A stretch of 64,000 nucleotides of DNA from CAJXJP01 sp963926055. Lineage in GTDB: Bacteria; Patescibacteriota; Gracilibacteria; BD1-5; UBA6164. Position 1 is the stretch's first letter. Every line of letters starts with the position of its first letter. Positions 12,302 to 22,197 of this stretch are shown piece after piece. The notes under the pieces are model-generated. The model was not told the origin of the DNA. It ran no database searches and saw only the letters and a list, made by a program, of their open reading frames with translations. The DNA lies in contig CAWUVK010000003.1 of the NCBI GenBank assembly GCA_963926055.1, positions 324,582-388,581 on the forward strand. The letters are read 5' to 3'. The translations under genes were made by a program, and so were the position numbers.

Positions 12302-13537
12302 ATGTGAGTTTCTAATGTAATTACCACCATAGATATCTGAAGTTCAAAAATTAGAACGGTTATCGGATATTTTGATAATGAATCGCAAGAAGATTTCCAT
12401 ATATTAGGAGTAGGTATTTCTGATTCAAATGCAATCAGAAAAGGGAATATACTTGATATGGAAGAATTTAAAAATAATTTAGACAAATCTCTTGAAGAAG
12501 CTGAAAAAATGTCGGGAGAAGAAGTAGCATGAGCGTTTATATCATTTAATTCTTCATCATTTGAAGTTATTAAAAATAAATGAGTGATTGCAGTATCTGG
12601 ATGAGAAATATCAGAAGATGATATTGATAGAGCTCTAGATATGGCGAAAAATTGAGTAGATTTACCAAATAGAGAAATATTAAAAGTTATTCCAGAAAAT
12701 TTTATTGTAGATTTAGAACATTGAGTAAAAAACCCAATTGGAATGAATGCAAGAAAATTAGAAGTTGAAGCAAATATTTTTTCAATGAATTTAAATATTC
12801 TCAATAATATTAAAAAAGCTGTAAGTGATATTGGTATAGAAATCTTTGATATCTATCCAAATCTACTTTCTGCACCAGAAGCAATTTTATCAAAAAGACA
12901 AAAAGAACTTTGAGTTGTTTGTGTCGATATATGAGCTGCTACAACAGGTATAACTGTTTATGAAGAAGGAAGTTTAAAGTATTCAGGTGTTATCCCAATG
13001 TGAGGTGATAATGTTACCAATGATATTGCCTTAGGTTTAAGAACTTCTACAAGTGTTGCTGAAAAATTAAAATTAGAATATGCAGAGCTTGATTTAGAAA
13101 ATAAAGATGGCTTTTCAGATAGAAAAATAGATTTATCAAGTCTTGGTATCTGAGAAGAATGAGAACTTTCTATTGAATATTTATCAAAAATTGTTACGGC
13201 TCGCTATGATGAAATATTTGAATATATTCGTCATGATCTCAAAAAGATTTGAAGAGATTGAATGTTACCTGAATGAGCTGTTTGTGTATGAGGTGGGACA
13301 AAAATAAAAGGTTTTGTAGAATTTGGTAAAAAATCTATCAAACTTCCAGTATTTATTGGGCTTCCTGCATCAACTGATGATTTTGCGGACGCTTCAATAT
13401 CAGATCCAGTATTTGCTAGTGTGATTGGAACTATGATCTTATCAAACAAATATTCGAATCCAGGAAAAATGTTTTCATTTAACATTGGTGGATTTTTTTC
13501 ATCAATTGTGGAAATATTTAAAAAACTGTTACCATAA
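12302..13537 (+). CDS. ftsA: cell division protein FtsA
   Basis: 411 residues. Actin-fold ATPase that tethers FtsZ to the membrane and recruits divisome proteins. The phosphate-1 motif TTIDIGSSKIRTVIG is at residues 8-22 and the phosphate-2 motif VVCVDIGAATTGITVY near 205-220. VCVGGGTKIKGFVE (about residues 326-340) is the adenosine motif. The C-terminus (SSIVEIFKKLLP) looks like the usual amphipathic membrane-targeting helix. The start codon is followed directly by a TGA glycine. ftsZ begins 35 bases downstream, the standard order. Translation start at ATG 12302 gives the normal family length. Confidence 0.95.
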
Positions 13538-13572
13538 AAAAATAAAAAATTACATCATTACTTAATAATATC

Positions 13573-14790
13573 ATGTCTATGAGAGAAGATAAACTAAGAA
13601 ACTTATTATCGGGTTCTGGATCAAACCAAGAATCTAAAGGTCCTGAAGAAGTACATATTGGTCACTCAATTTCACCAGTTGCAAAAATAAAAGTTGTATG
13701 AGTAGGTGGGGGATGAAATAATGCCGTAAATAGAATGATCGAAGGTGGTCTTGCTGGAGTTGAATTTATTTCAATAAATACTGATGCTCAAGCACTATTT
13801 AGTTCACTTGCACCAACAAAATTAAACATTGGTAAAATTATTACTGGTGGTTTAGGTGCTGGATCTGATCCAGAAACTGGAAAAAAAGCTGCTGAAGAAT
13901 CAAGAGAAGAATTAAAAACAGCTTTAGAATGAGCAGACATGGTATTTGTTACTTGTGGTCTTGGATGAGGTACTGGTACAGGTGCTGCTCCAATTGTTGC
14001 TGAAGTTGCAAAAGAATTAGGAGCATTAACTGTTGGTGTTGTTACAAAACCATTTTCATTTGAAGGTCAAAATAGACTCGGAAAAGCAATTGATGGATAT
14101 GAAGATTTAAAAGAAAAAGTTGATACACTTATCACAATTCCTAATGATAAAATTTTATCTATTATTGATAAAAAAACTCCTCTACTTGATGCGTTTTCAA
14201 TTGTTGATGAAGTATTAAATCAAGGTGTTCAAGGTATTTCAGATCTTATTACTCAACCTGGTATGATTAATGTCGATTTTGCCGATGTAAGATCAGTTAT
14301 GAGAAATGCAGGTTCTGCACTTATGGGTATTGGATATGGTTCTGGTGAAAATAGAGCAGTAGAAGCTGCAAGAGCTGCTATTGACTCTCCATTATTAGAA
14401 CTATCTATTGCTGGTGCAAAAGGTCTGTTATTTAATATCACAGGTGGTACAGATCTATCAATGTTTGAAGTTGATGAAGCTGCAAAAATAATTACTGAAT
14501 CAGTTGATACTGATGCAAATATTATCTTTGGTGCTACTATTAATGAAGATTACAACGGTGAATTAAAAATTACTGTTTGTGCTACTGGTTTTGATGAAGT
14601 ATCAAATGCAACATTTCAAGATACAAAAAGACATCAAGAATCTCCAACAATGAATCCATTTGGGAGAAGAGCTGTAAATGACTCAAGAGTTATTCCTTCT
14701 GCTCAACAAAATCAAACTCCAACAAATAATTCAAATAATAATTCAGGTGACGATTTAGATGTACCTGCATTCTTAAGAAAAAAAATGTAA
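13573..14790 (+). CDS. ftsZ: cell division GTPase FtsZ
   Basis: 405 residues. Tubulin-like GTPase that polymerises into the division ring. KVVGVGGGGNNAVNRM lies at residues 39-54, the tubulin signature GGGTGTGAAP at about 136-145, and the T7 loop NVDFADVRSVM follows near 232. The GTP-binding glycines at both sites include TGA codons. After residue 350 comes a Gln/Asn-rich linker and the conserved C-terminal tail DLDVPAFLRKKM, which binds FtsA. It lies 35 bases after ftsA and ends at a strong terminator. Full length and intact. Confidence 0.98.
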
Positions 14791-14805
14791 TTTCTAAATC
14801 TATAT

Positions 14806-14840
14806 AAAAAATCTTGGGGGAATTTTCCCAGGATTTTTTA
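14806..14840 (+). terminator. Rho-independent terminator after ftsZ
   Basis: AAATCTTGGG / CCCAGGATTT stem with a T6 tail, the strongest GC-stem terminator in the window, ending the ftsA-ftsZ operon. Confidence 0.85.
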
Positions 14841-14917
14841 TATTTTAATGATTATAAAATATTTACTTGCAATAATTTTATTTTCTTATAAAATTGGATT
14901 GTAAACGTTTGAGAAAG

Positions 14918-14952
14918 CGAGGATTTGTGAGAGCAAATTCTCGTTTTGTTTT
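14918..14952 (+). promoter_or_regulatory. hairpin plus T-run in the nusA leader (possible attenuator)
   Basis: CGAGGATTTG pairs with CAAATTCTCG (one G-U), loop TGAGAG, followed by TTTTGTTTT. It sits about 20 bases upstream of the nusA ATG and downstream of a plausible -10 (TATAAA, 14887-14892). It would act as an intrinsic terminator in the leader of a gene whose product controls termination. Confidence 0.5.
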
Positions 14953-14972
14953 AAAAAATAAAAAATAAAAAT

Positions 14973-16037
14973 ATGTTAGATCTAAAACAAATTAAACAAG
15001 CTGTAGACTTAATTTCAGCTGAGAAAAAAATCCCAAAAGAAAAATTAATCGAAATTATTGAAGCTGCTATTAAAACAGCATATAAAAAAGATTTCGGAGC
15101 AAAAGATGAAGAAGTAATTGTAAAACTAGATTTCGAAACAAATGAAATCGAAATTTCTATCGAAAAAACTTTAGTAAAAGAAGTTACAAACTCTGCTCTT
15201 GAAATTTCATTTGAAGAACTTGGTGAAGATGCTGAAGGATTTGAAGAAGGTGACACAATTGAACTTGATGTAACTGATGAAGTTATGAGTGAAGACGCTG
15301 CTGATTCATTTGGGAGAATTGCTTCTCAAGCTGCCAGACAAGTTATTATTCAAAAAATTGGTGATAGTGAAAAAGAAAAAATTTATGAATTATTTGAGGG
15401 GAAAGAAGGTCAAGTAATCAATATGAAAATTGATATGGTTGAAAGTGGGAAAGTTTTATTTGAATATCAAGGATACCAAGTAGTTTTACCAAAATCTGAA
15501 CAAGTTTCAAGAGATGAATATGTTGCTGGTGGAAGATTTTTTATCTATGTTGCTGAAGTATCAAAAAATGAAACTGGAGCACCAAGAGTAGTGTTATCAA
15601 GAAAAAGAGCCGAAGCTATTCCTGCAATTTTTGCAGAATTTGTTCCTGAAATTGGAGAGGGAATTATTACTATTGATAAAGTAGTAAGACAGGCTGGAAT
15701 CAAAACAAAAATGCTAGTTTCTTCTACATTTGAAGAAATTGATGCCGTTGGAACTCTTATTGGTCAAAAATGAATGAGAGTAAAATCTGTAATGGAAGAA
15801 ATCTGAGGAGAAAAAATAGATATTATTCCTAATTCTGGAGATATGGCTGAAGTGATTAAAAAATCTCTCTCTCCTGCTGAAGTTATCAAAGTAGAAGTTG
15901 ACGATCAAGAAGAATCGGCAGTAGCATATATTTTATGAAGTGAAAGAGCAAAAGCTGTAGGGAAAAATGGTTTAAATGTTCATTTAGCTTCAAATTTAAC
16001 TGGATATAAAATCTCAATTGAAAATATTGAAGAGTAA
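14973..16037 (+). CDS. nusA: transcription termination/antitermination factor NusA
   Basis: 354 residues. RNA polymerase-binding factor that modulates pausing, termination and antitermination. Residues 1-125 form the N-terminal polymerase-binding domain (KIPKEKLIEIIEAAIKTAY). An S1 domain follows (about 135-200, GKEGQVINMKIDMVESGKV). Two KH domains come next: GTLIGQKGMRVKSVMEEIGG near 261-280 and AVGKNGLNVHLASNLTGYKI near 328-347. All TGA glycines are in the last third; the first 266 codons have none. Length fits NusA without C-terminal AR repeats. A terminator-like hairpin in its leader may provide autoregulation. Confidence 0.95.
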
Positions 16038-16045
16038 AAAAATAA

Positions 16046-16078
16046 AAAAACTGAAAAATTATTTTCAGTTTTTTATTT
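16046..16078 (+). terminator. Rho-independent terminator after nusA
   Basis: CTGAAAA / TTTTCAG stem preceded by A7 and followed by TTTTTTATTTTT. Confidence 0.75.
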
Positions 16079-16121
16079 TTGATTTATAATACAACAGAAA
16101 TTTAGATTTTAATGAAAAAAT

Positions 16122-16571
16122 ATGAAAGTATTATTTTTAGAAAATGTTTTACATGTAGCAAAAAAATGAGAAATTAAAGAAGTAAAACCAGGGTATGCTA
16201 TGAACATGTTATTCCCCAAAAATTATGCAGTAGAACTAACTCCAGAAATTGAAAAAAAATTCAAAGATAAAATAAAAAAAGATGATGCACATAGAAGAGA
16301 ACTCTTAGAAAATAGACATAATTTATCAGAAATACTCAATGGACAAAAATTTGATTTTACTCTAAAAACTGGAACAAATAATAAAGTATATGGTGCAATT
16401 TGAGAAAAAGATATTATCCAAGCAGTGAAAAGAAAATGTAAAATTGAGTTAACAAAAAAACATATTTTATTTAATTCAGGTCATATTAAAACTCTGGGCG
16501 AACACAATGTTCATATCAAATTGTGAAAAGATGCTCAAGCAAAAATTATTGTTAGTATTAAACCAGAATAA
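16122..16571 (+). CDS. rplI: 50S ribosomal protein bL9
   Basis: 149 residues, the normal length. N-terminal rRNA-binding domain MKVLFLENVLHVAKKGEIKE with GYAMNMLFPKNYAVELT, a connecting charged helix, and the C-terminal domain (GTNNKVYGAIGEKDIIQAV). The start is ATG 16122; the ATG ten bases upstream is out of frame. ruvX begins three bases after its stop, so the two are co-transcribed. Confidence 0.95.
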
Positions 16572-16573
16572 TC

Positions 16574-16954
16574 ATGCATTTAGCTATAGATTTATGAGAT
16601 AAAAGATGTGGAATAGCTACAGAAATTGCAGGAATAGCATTTCCTAAAGAAACTATTTTACGACCAAAACTCATGCAAACTCTCAAAAAATATATTCAAA
16701 ACAATAATATTACTACCATAGTTGTAGGATTGCCATACGACTTATATGGAAAAAATACAAAACAATTAGATAAAACTAAAAAATTTATAGATAAACTCAA
16801 GATTGATTTTCCAGATATTTTAGTAGAATGATGTGATGAAAGATATACCAGTTTTGAAGCAGATCAAATTTGACTACAATTATGAGAAAAAGAAAAAAGA
16901 GATGATGTAGCTGCCGCTCTTATATTAGAAACATATTTAGAACAAAAAAAATAG
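16574..16954 (+). CDS. ruvX: RuvX/YqgF-type nuclease
   Basis: 126 residues. RNase H-fold protein, pre-16S rRNA processing nuclease or Holliday-junction resolvase-like. The first catalytic Asp is in LAIDLGDKRCGIA, the family segment VVGLPYDLYG is present, then the Glu/Asp region VEGCDERYTSFEAD and the last acidic KRDDVAAALILETYL. Three of the conserved glycines are TGA. It ends with TAG, showing TAG remains a stop here. Slightly short compared with typical 135-150 residues. Confidence 0.92.
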
Positions 16955-16980
16955 ATTTCAAATGAAATCTATTTTTTTTC
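16945..16980. terminator. terminator between convergent ruvX and the CaCA exchanger
   Basis: ATAGATTTCA / TGAAATCTAT stem with A and T runs on either side. Confidence 0.75.
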
Positions 16981-16982
16981 TT

Positions 16983-17918
16983 TTATAATACGGTATTGAT
17001 TAAATATCAAATATATACTAGGTAGGCTCAAATTAAAATTGCACCTTCTTTTCTTTCTAACATATTTTTTGCAAATGTAAAAGCAAATAAGAATACTAAT
17101 AAACTTGCTAAAATATTTACTCATAAATCAATATTTATTCCATCATATCCTGGAAGAGGAGAGATAAAACCAGTTGCTCCTAAAATCCATAATGTATTAA
17201 ATATATTTGACCCAACTACTGAACCTACAGCTATATCAGTTTGTTTTTTCAAAGCGGCTACGACTCAAACAGCTAATTCTGGAAGGGAGGTCCCAATAGC
17301 AACAATGGTTACTCCTATAAATGCTTCTGGTAATCAAAATTGTGTTGCTATAGAAACAGCGCTATCAACAATCATTTTTCATCCTCAAATTAAACCTACA
17401 AAACCAAGAAGAATATATATAATTGATTTCCAGTTTGGTAACAAAATAATTTCTTCTTGTGGTTGATTTTCTTCAACATTTTTTGAAATTTTAAATGTAT
17501 AGACTAAAAATCATACAAAAAATATTGCTAAAATACCTGCATCAAATCTAGAGATAGTTCCATCTAATAGAATTCCCATGAGTAAAAATGCTACAAATAT
17601 TAAAAAAGGAATTTCTTTTTTAATAGTAGATTGGGGAAATGCAACAGGTGAGATTAAAGCAGTTACTCATAAAATAAGTAAAATATTTGAAATATTACTT
17701 CATACAATATTTGAAACCGCAAGAGCTGTATTTCATCCAACAGCAGATATCAGATTTATCACTAATTCTGGAGCACTTGAACCAAAAGCAACTATTGTTA
17801 ATCAAATAACTAGAGCAGATATTCCAAACTTTTTTGCAATACTACTGGCTCATTCTACAAGTAAATCCGATCATTTTATTAAGAAAATAAATCAAAATAC
17901 TAAAATTATATAATCCAT
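16983..17918 (-). CDS. calcium/sodium antiporter, CaCA family (YrbG-like)
   Basis: 311 residues, about ten membrane helices. Exports Ca2+ (or exchanges it for Na+/H+) across the cytoplasmic membrane. Both alpha repeats are present: GLTIVAFGSSAPELVINLI near residues 44-62 and GVTIVAIGTSLPELAVGVV near 200-218, with the catalytic Glu in each and VGSNISNILLILG / VGSNIFNTLWILG following. Many helix glycines are TGA. The ATG at 17916-17918 gives the family-standard start; an ATG further upstream is out of frame. Monocistronic, convergent with ruvX. Confidence 0.95.
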
Positions 17919-17998
17919 ATATCATTTTATTTTATATAAATAATTGGCTTTATTATAAGCATTTTATATATATTACAAGAAATTAGTTGTTAAAATTT

Positions 17999-18029
17999 TT
18001 GACACGAAATCAAAAGTATGATGTAATAA
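17999..18029 (+). promoter_or_regulatory. possible sigma70-type promoter for 18062-18886
   Basis: TTGACA at 17999-18004 and TAATAA at 18024-18029 (19-base spacer), about 30 bases before the ATG. The spacer is longer than ideal, so this is tentative. Confidence 0.4.
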
Positions 18030-18061
18030 GTATGTAATCTTAATTAGATAATTTTATTAAT

Positions 18062-18886
18062 ATGAAATTCTTAAAAGTTTTGTCTGTTGTTGGCCTTTTA
18101 TTTTTTGTTACTAATACAGCACATTCTGCTAATATTGATACGGTAAACGTATTAAACTCTCATGAGCTTGATGTTGCATTTTCAGACGATGTAATTTTTT
18201 GAGATGAAACTCAAGGAGATGTAAAAGTTTTAAAAGATATTATTGTATCATTTGCTACTAGAGATGCAAGTGACCATTATAAAGTGGTTTTAACTCTCGA
18301 AGAAGACTTAGATATTTTAACAAATTATAATCTGTTAAGTATCTATGGAGCTGATGGTAATATTGATTTCAAAACAACAAAATACTTAAATGAAGTGGAA
18401 GTAAAAAATACTTTTACTCCAGAAAATCAAGGTATCACAAAAATTATGACACTCGATGAAAGAACTCTGGAAGTATATTTTAAATATCCTGTAGAAGATA
18501 CAGATTTTGAATTTAAATTATTTTCTGAAAATTTTGTAGATAAAATTGAAAAAAATACTGATAATTGATTAAAACTTCACATTGAAAAATCGATAGAAGA
18601 AAATTCTCAGTATATGTTGATGGTTTTAAATCTCAAAGATAAAATGGGTGCAAATATTTCATTAGCTGAAGATTTATACAATTTCCAAACGCTTGATTCT
18701 ATTGAAAAAGTAAAAGAAGATGCTCCTATTATTGATGATAATGGTGAAGAAGTTCAAGAAATTGAAGCAGTTGCTTTAAATGCAGCTGAAACACCAGATA
18801 CTGGTGCTGAAACATGGGTTCTTGTTGCACTCACTCTGATGGTAAATGCTGGATTATTTATAAGAAAAAAAATGAAAACTGCATAA
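18062..18886 (+). CDS. secreted surface protein with TPDTG sorting-like C-terminus
   Basis: 274 residues. Signal peptide MKFLKVLSVVGLLFFVTNTA, cleaved near SA-NI. The body is about 200 residues of beta-rich sequence with two Ig-like halves (VNVLNSHELDVAFSDDV; IMTLDERTLEVYFKYPV). The C-terminus has a proline/acidic spacer, then TPDTGAE, a hydrophobic segment (WVLVALTLMVNAGLFI) and a basic tail RKKMKTA: the tripartite form of a sortase sorting signal with TPDTG in place of LPxTG. No sortase gene is in the window. Adhesion or envelope role inferred. It ends at a terminator. Confidence 0.8.
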
Positions 18887-18893
18887 TTGTTGT

Positions 18894-18928
18894 AAAAAAC
18901 TCTCTAATATTTTTAGGGAGTTTTTTTG
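18894..18928 (+). terminator. Rho-independent terminator
   Basis: ACTCTCTAA / TTAGGGAGT stem (one T-G) followed by T7. Confidence 0.8.
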
Positions 18929-18980
18929 AATTTTATAAATAATTATGGTACAATTATTGAGTATTATTAAACTAAAAAAT

Positions 18981-20060
18981 ATGAACGAAACAATAGTCCA
19001 AGAAAATATACTTAAAGACCAATTATTACAAGTGATGATTGATAATGAATGATCAGATATGTATATTACCGTTGGAACATATCCAGCTATAAAAATCTGA
19101 TGAGAAATAGTAAAAATAGATGATTGAGTTGAAAAATTTACTCCTGAAATGTCTCAAGATTTTGCTCTCTCTATTATTACAAAAGATGAGCTTGCAGTAC
19201 TTGAGAAAACAAAAAATTATGATTTTTCCTTTTCATATAGTGGAAGAAGATTCAGAGTAAATATTTCATACCAATTATGAAATATGATGACTGTTATGAG
19301 ATTATTAAGTTGAAATATCCCAGATATTGATAACCTCGGGTTAAGTGATATTTATAAAAATGTAACCAAACTTGGACAAGGTTTAGTTTTAGTAACTGGA
19401 CCAACGGGTTCTTGAAAAACAACTACTTTAGCTGCTATGATCGATCATATAAATCAAACTCAAAATAAACATATTATCACGATTGAAGACCCGATTGAAT
19501 ATGTTCATTCTCATAAAAAATCTATTATTGAACATAAAGAAATAGGAAGAGATGTCCCAAATTATGAAACGGCACTTATGGGGGCTATGAGACAAAATCC
19601 TCAAGTAATATTATTTGGAGAAATGAGAACAAGATGAGAAATGGAATCTGCTCTTCGCCTCGCTGAAACTGGTCATTTAGTTTTCTCTACACTTCATACT
19701 CGTAGTGCTCACCAAACTATCACAAGAATTTTAGATAGTTTCCCAGCAGGTGATAAAGAACAAATCAGACTTCAACTTGCCGATTCTCTCGTGGCTGTAT
19801 TTTCACAAAGATTACTTGTAACCAGTGATGGAACAGGAGTAAAAATGGCAAAAGAAATACTGTTTAAAAACCAAGCTATTGCAAACTTGATTCGTGAAAA
19901 TGATATGCACCAAATCCCCTCAGCTATTCAAACTGGAAGCAGGGAAGGAATGCAATTACTTGAACAAGATATCATAGATTATATAAAAGCTTGAGTGATT
20001 TCTCTAGAAGAATGACTCAAATATGCAAATAATCCAAAATATATAAAAGAAAGTTTATAA
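18981..20060 (+). CDS. pilT: type IV pilus retraction ATPase PilT
   Basis: 359 residues. Cytoplasmic hexameric ATPase that depolymerises type IV pili, driving twitching and DNA uptake. The PAS-like N-terminal domain includes SDMYITVGTYPAIKIGGEI. Walker A GPTGSGKTTTLAAMI is at about residues 140-154 and its second glycine of GSGK is a TGA. The Asp-box region TIEDPIEYVH, Walker B-type NPQVILFGEMR and the His box AETGHLVFSTLHT follow. The usual GEMRDxET is GEMRTRGEMES here, a variation of the catalytic-loop neighbourhood. The C-terminal AIRNLI-like motif reads QAIANLIREND. The pilus assembly genes lie just downstream on the opposite strand. Confidence 0.95.
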
Positions 20061-20063
20061 AAA

Positions 20064-20104
20064 ATAAAAGTTCAGAAAAAATATTTTTTCTGAACTTTTA
20101 TTTT
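20064..20104 (+). terminator. Rho-independent terminator after pilT
   Basis: Long stem AAAAGTTCAGAAAAAA / TTTTTTCTGAACTTTT with A/T flanks. Confidence 0.8.
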
Positions 20105-20121
20105 TTATAATTTTTTTCACA

Positions 20122-20157
20122 TAAAAAAAAGAATTTCCTAAGAAATTCTTTTTTGAA
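20122..20157 (-). terminator. terminator of the minus-strand pilin gene
   Basis: AAAGAATTTC / GAAATTCTTT stem, A and T runs on both sides, just past the stop codon of 20160-20753. Confidence 0.75.
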
Positions 20158-20159
20158 TA

Positions 20160-20753
20160 CTAACTTTCAGTATATAAATCACCTGTAGGCATAGCTTCTT
20201 CATCAGCTAAACCTCCAGTATGACTAGAACCACTTTGAGAGATTAATGAAGCAACATCTCCTGAAACACTATCATCAACTTGAATATAGTTCCCAGCGAT
20301 ATATGCTTGAGCTGTACCAGCAGAATTTTTTGTTTGTCCTGCTACATTATATCCAGCAAATGAACCTGAAGATACATATGCAACTAAGTAGTCATTTCCA
20401 TCTGAATCAACAAAATCATCTCCATTTTGTTTAATAGTTGGAAAATCAATTGTACCAACTGAGTAAAAATCATCACTATTACCTGCTATAGTAATAGTTC
20501 CAGTATTAGCTTCTCATTGAACTTCATGAGAATCTAATGGACTATTAACTAATTGTTTAATTGTGAAATCACCTTTTGCAGAACCAGCTTCGATTGCTGA
20601 AACTAAACTTCTAGTATCAGAAGCAACTTTAGAGTTTTTAGCATCTTGAGAATATCCTGTTAAAGAGATAAACGCAACAGTTGCTAATACAGCAAGAATA
20701 GTGATAACTACGATAAGTTCCACAAGTGTAAATGCTTTTTTTGTACTTTTCAT
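20160..20753 (-). CDS. type IV pilin (major-pilin-like)
   Basis: 197 residues. Class III signal MKSTKKA followed by FTLVELIVVITILAVLATVA, the prepilin N-terminal helix. The residue before the mature Phe is Ala, not the more usual Gly; the same KAF or QAF site recurs in all long pilins of this window. The soluble part is short, polar and Ser/Gly/Asp rich, with only one Trp/Cys-free globular domain visible. Only one TGA glycine (codon 80) is seen, which with the strong hydrophobic helix and separate promoter region suggests a highly expressed pilin. Stop is TAG. It is last in the minus-strand pilus group. Confidence 0.9.
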
Positions 20754-20951
20754 AAATATATAGATTAGAAAATAAATACAAAAATAAATTTTATAATTAT
20801 GTCTTGTTTTTGTTAAGACCCAGTTAGTTTACTGCATTTTAACAAGAAATGCAAAAAAAAATCTATTTTATTATAGACAAAAAAATAAAAATGATTTTAG
20901 TTTATAGACATTGGCAATAATAAGCAATTGTCAATGAGTTTTTAACACTCA

Positions 20952-20984
20952 TAAAAAAACAACTGTGTATTACAGTTGTTTTGC
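20952..20984 (-). terminator. terminator after pilC
   Basis: AACAACTGT / ACAGTTGTT hairpin spanning the pilC stop codon, T run on the minus strand. Confidence 0.75.
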
Positions 20985-22184
20985 TACTTCACCCATAGCG
21001 AAGAATGGCATCATGATTCATACTACAATTGTACCTACTAATGCACCTACAATTACAATAATAACTGGTTCCATCATACTCGACATATTTCCAATATATC
21101 TTTTGAGTTCACCATTATAGTTGTATCATATTTTTTTAAGTGATTCTGAGAGTGTACCAGTTTCTTCACCAGTACTTACTACATAGGCAAATTCTTCTGG
21201 GAATAGATCATTCATATATACACTTGCTTCATAGTCTAAATTTAAACCAAGAGATTTTGAAATAGTCAGTCATATTTCTACTTCATTTTTAATCCTAATA
21301 AGTTCTTTTTTATAACAAAGATTTGGTACTACTTGACTCGATGTTTTAAGAGATTCTAATAAAAGTACTCCTGAATCTAATAAAATTGTAAATGATTTAA
21401 TAAAATATACGATATTTGATTGGCAAACAACATATCAAAATATTGGCATTTTTGTAAACATTTTTGCAATAAACATTCTTCAAAGATATGTTGCATTTAC
21501 TCATTTTACAAAAATAATAAATCAAAATACATAGGCTATTAATAAGAAATAATCATTTCTAAAAAAATTAGACACATCTACAATAAATTGTGTTAAAGCA
21601 GGGAGATCTGCACCAGCTTTGGTAAAACTATCAGTAATTCTTGGTACAATAAATACCATCATAAAAATAACCATACAGATTGTCAGCCCTAATAGAATCA
21701 TTGGATACATCATAGCACCTTTTACTTTCCCTTTCAATTCAATGCTTTCTAATAAATTAGAATCTAGTTCTGCTAAAATTTTTCCTAGTTGCCCAGTTTT
21801 TTCTCAAACAGAAATAAGAGCAACAGTTAAGGTATCAAAAACTTTTGGATATTGTGTCATTGTTTCAGAAATTCCAATTCAGTGATTAATATTTTCTTTC
21901 ATTTCAATTACAATCTTTTGTAAATATGGATTTTTAATTTGTTTTGAAAGAATGGTTAATGCTCATTTAATATCGATTCCAGAATTAATAAAAATAGAAA
22001 GTTTATTAATCATTTGCCACAATTCTTTTTTTGAGACACTATTAAACAGAGTAATTTCTTGGTTAAAATTACGTTTCTTTTTATTCATGCTATCAGCACG
22101 GGATTTTTTTGCTTGTTCTAAAAGCTTGATAAATTTCCCATTATCAAAATTCCCGTATTTGTCATAAAAACTGTTTGAAAACAT
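20970..22184 (-). CDS. pilC: type IV pilus inner-membrane platform protein PilC (GspF family)
   Basis: 404 residues with two GspF repeats. Repeat 1 (about residues 65-190) contains SIFINSGIDIKGALTIL and GEKTGQLGKILAEL, followed by a membrane helix (MMYPMILLGLTICMVIF). Repeat 2 (about 265-390) contains FTILLDSGVLLLESL and VSTGEETGTLSESLKKI with the last membrane segment VIVIIVGALVGTIVVGIM. It recruits the PilB and PilT motors to the membrane. I use the ATG at 22182-22184; an in-frame ATG at 22211 would overlap the upstream gene. It follows the PP2C gene by 13 bases in one operon with pilB. Confidence 0.93.
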
Positions 22185-22197
22185 TGTTGTGTTTATA

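Noticed and set aside
12283..12804. Long antisense open frame over ftsA (and similar ones at 41479-41841 and 44160-44432).
   Set aside because: They are low-complexity mirror images of AT-rich coding strands, without start-site or family support, and lie fully inside real genes.
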